Below are positions 5,277-5,894 of a DNA stretch of 5,894 bases, piece after piece; the first letter of the stretch is position 1, and the number at the start of each line of letters is the position of its first letter. This DNA is from Chloroflexota bacterium. Its GTDB lineage: Bacteria; Chloroflexota; Dehalococcoidia; Tepidiformales; Tepidiformaceae. A model generated the notes under the pieces. It was not told where the DNA came from and ran no database searches. It worked only from the letters and a program-made list of their open reading frames with translations. The stretch spans positions 1 through 5,894 of the forward strand of contig JANXYE010000144.1 in NCBI GenBank assembly GCA_025350285.1, read 5' to 3'. Both the position numbers and the translations under genes were made by a program.

Positions 5277-5828
5277 TTACTTGATCAGGGGGCGAGGCGT
5301 GCGCGTCGGTGTGGCCGCTGGCGGGCGCGGTGTAGGCGTCCACGTCGGCGTCGGCGTGAGCGTTGGGGTATTGGTTGGCGTCGCCGTCCTGGTCGGCGTG
5401 TTCGTGACGGTCGGCGGCGGCCCCTCCGCCGGCGTGACCGAAGGCGACGCTGCCTCGGACGTGCCCGCTGCTCCACCGCGCGCGAAAACGATCGGGCCGC
5501 TTGAGAGCGGCGCCCCCACAGGGATGTGGAAGTCGAGGTAGTGTTCCGGGTTCACGGGCGTGCCGTAGTACCGGATCTCGAAGTGCAGGTGTTCGCCCGT
5601 GGAATACCCGGTGGAGCCAGTCAGTCCGAGGGCCATTTCAATCGTAACGACATCGCCCTGCCTGACACGCATCTGGCTGAGGTGCGCGTAGAGGCTGCTC
5701 CAGCCATCCCCGCAATCGACCACGATGTTGTTGCCGTAAACTGCGGAATAGCTGGCGGAAGCGAGTAGTCTGAAATTCGTGCCATAAAGTGTGTCTGGAT
5801 AGATCAGTTTGACAGCGAAATAAGTTCG
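5277..5828 (-). pseudogene. M23 (LytM-type) peptidase remnant with a Thr/Pro-rich tail, 5' part lost
   Basis: The frame is open from 5828 to the TAA at 5279-5277. From the GTG at 5723 it gives 148 aa containing the C-terminal half of an M23 endopeptidase domain: VDCGDGWSSLYAHLSQ (2-17, with H14), GLTGSTGYSTGEHLHFEIR (33-51, with the HxH zinc ligands H45 and H47) and GTPVNPEHYLDF (54-65). M23 enzymes cleave peptidoglycan cross-links outside the cytoplasm. Missing are a signal peptide, the N-terminal region and the HxxxD zinc-ligand motif. Upstream of GTG the frame continues for 35 codons without an ATG or TTG to a TGA at 5831-5829, and base composition drops near 5760. Residues 101-146 form a Thr/Pro-rich tail. 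It is probably inactive, truncated by rearrangement or insertion; a frameshift or assembly join could also explain it. No promoter or ribosome site supports the internal GTG. Confidence 0.7.
5280..5425 (-). repeat. degenerate repeats encoding a Thr/Pro-rich tail
   Basis: On the plus strand this stretch is a run of related GGCGT(C/G)-type units, read on the minus strand as TPTRTATPTNTPTLTPTP and similar. Such tracts encode flexible, often glycosylated linkers in secreted Chloroflexota proteins. Here the tract forms the very C-terminus (ending RPLIK) rather than an interdomain linker. The repetition could promote slippage or recombination. Confidence 0.6.
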
Positions 5829-5894
5829 TCAGCTGAGGTGCGGTAAGCATAGCGTCGTGAAGAAGCCGGGGTATTGCCCGTACTCAGTGCTGTC
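5829..5894. other. AT-richer window end without an assignable gene
   Basis: The last 66 bases carry no recognisable gene. On the minus strand the frame of the M23 remnant is open again beyond the TGA at 5831-5829 (it reads TTLCLPHLS before the stop). A second minus-strand frame is open from the window edge to a TGA at 5806-5804 (ending ADELISLSN). Either could be the end of another gene, but neither is recognisable. Confidence 0.3.

Noticed and set aside
5638..5850. Alternative 70-codon minus-strand frame overlapping the M23 remnant
   Set aside because: It overlaps the M23 coding frame, and its Arg/Gln-rich translation resembles no family; it does not restore the missing M23 N-terminus.

Overview
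The window reads as chromosomal DNA of a high-GC bacterium, most likely a member of the Chloroflexota. This is an inference from three things: the strongly GC-rich core, a secreted-peptidase remnant with a long Thr/Pro tail of the TPTxTPT kind common in that phylum, and a small membrane-anchored protein whose GFNL..GGPL domain I associate with Dehalococcoidia-like genomes. No rRNA, tRNA, CRISPR array or intact transposase is visible.

Layout. Positions 1-348 hold the C-terminal end of an unrecognised plus-strand gene in DNA of more moderate GC. Positions 349-499 are AT-richer; most of this stretch lies in a 131-bp segment bounded by 10-bp inverted repeats that reaches into the 3' end of the next gene. 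Positions 500-2260 are a tight minus-strand operon: a JAMM/M67 metallopeptidase, then folP (dihydropteroate synthase), then folK (HPPK). Its genes overlap by 23 and 4 nt, so translational coupling is likely. folP and folK catalyse adjacent steps of folate synthesis; the role of the JAMM enzyme is unknown.

Positions 2261-2634 are non-coding and contain two structures: a 232-bp imperfect inverted-repeat element (2324-2555, with a 28-bp core matching at 27 positions) and a rho-independent-type hairpin (2585-2608). The hairpin ends the minus-strand gene at 2635-3033, which encodes a 132-aa protein with one N-terminal membrane helix. That gene and a plus-strand YcaQ-type DNA glycosylase (3273-4457) diverge from a 239-bp intergenic region carrying an operator-like cluster: two 10-bp direct repeats with an 11-bp period beside a 5-2-5 palindrome.

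A GC-rich 189-bp spacer with a G-quadruplex pattern precedes a histidine-phosphatase gene (4647-5267). Both plus-strand genes have a -10-like hexamer just upstream of ATG and no Shine-Dalgarno sequence, which suggests leaderless or nearly leaderless transcripts. The window ends with a minus-strand M23 peptidase remnant (5277-5828). It keeps the C-terminal half of the domain and a Thr/Pro tail but lacks a signal peptide and the first zinc-ligand motif. It meets an in-frame stop where base composition falls, so it looks broken by a rearrangement, insertion or assembly join.

Nothing here amounts to a demonstrated new system. The items most worth checking are the 232-bp palindromic element, the repeat-bounded segment at the folK end, the JAMM-folate coupling and the broken M23 gene.
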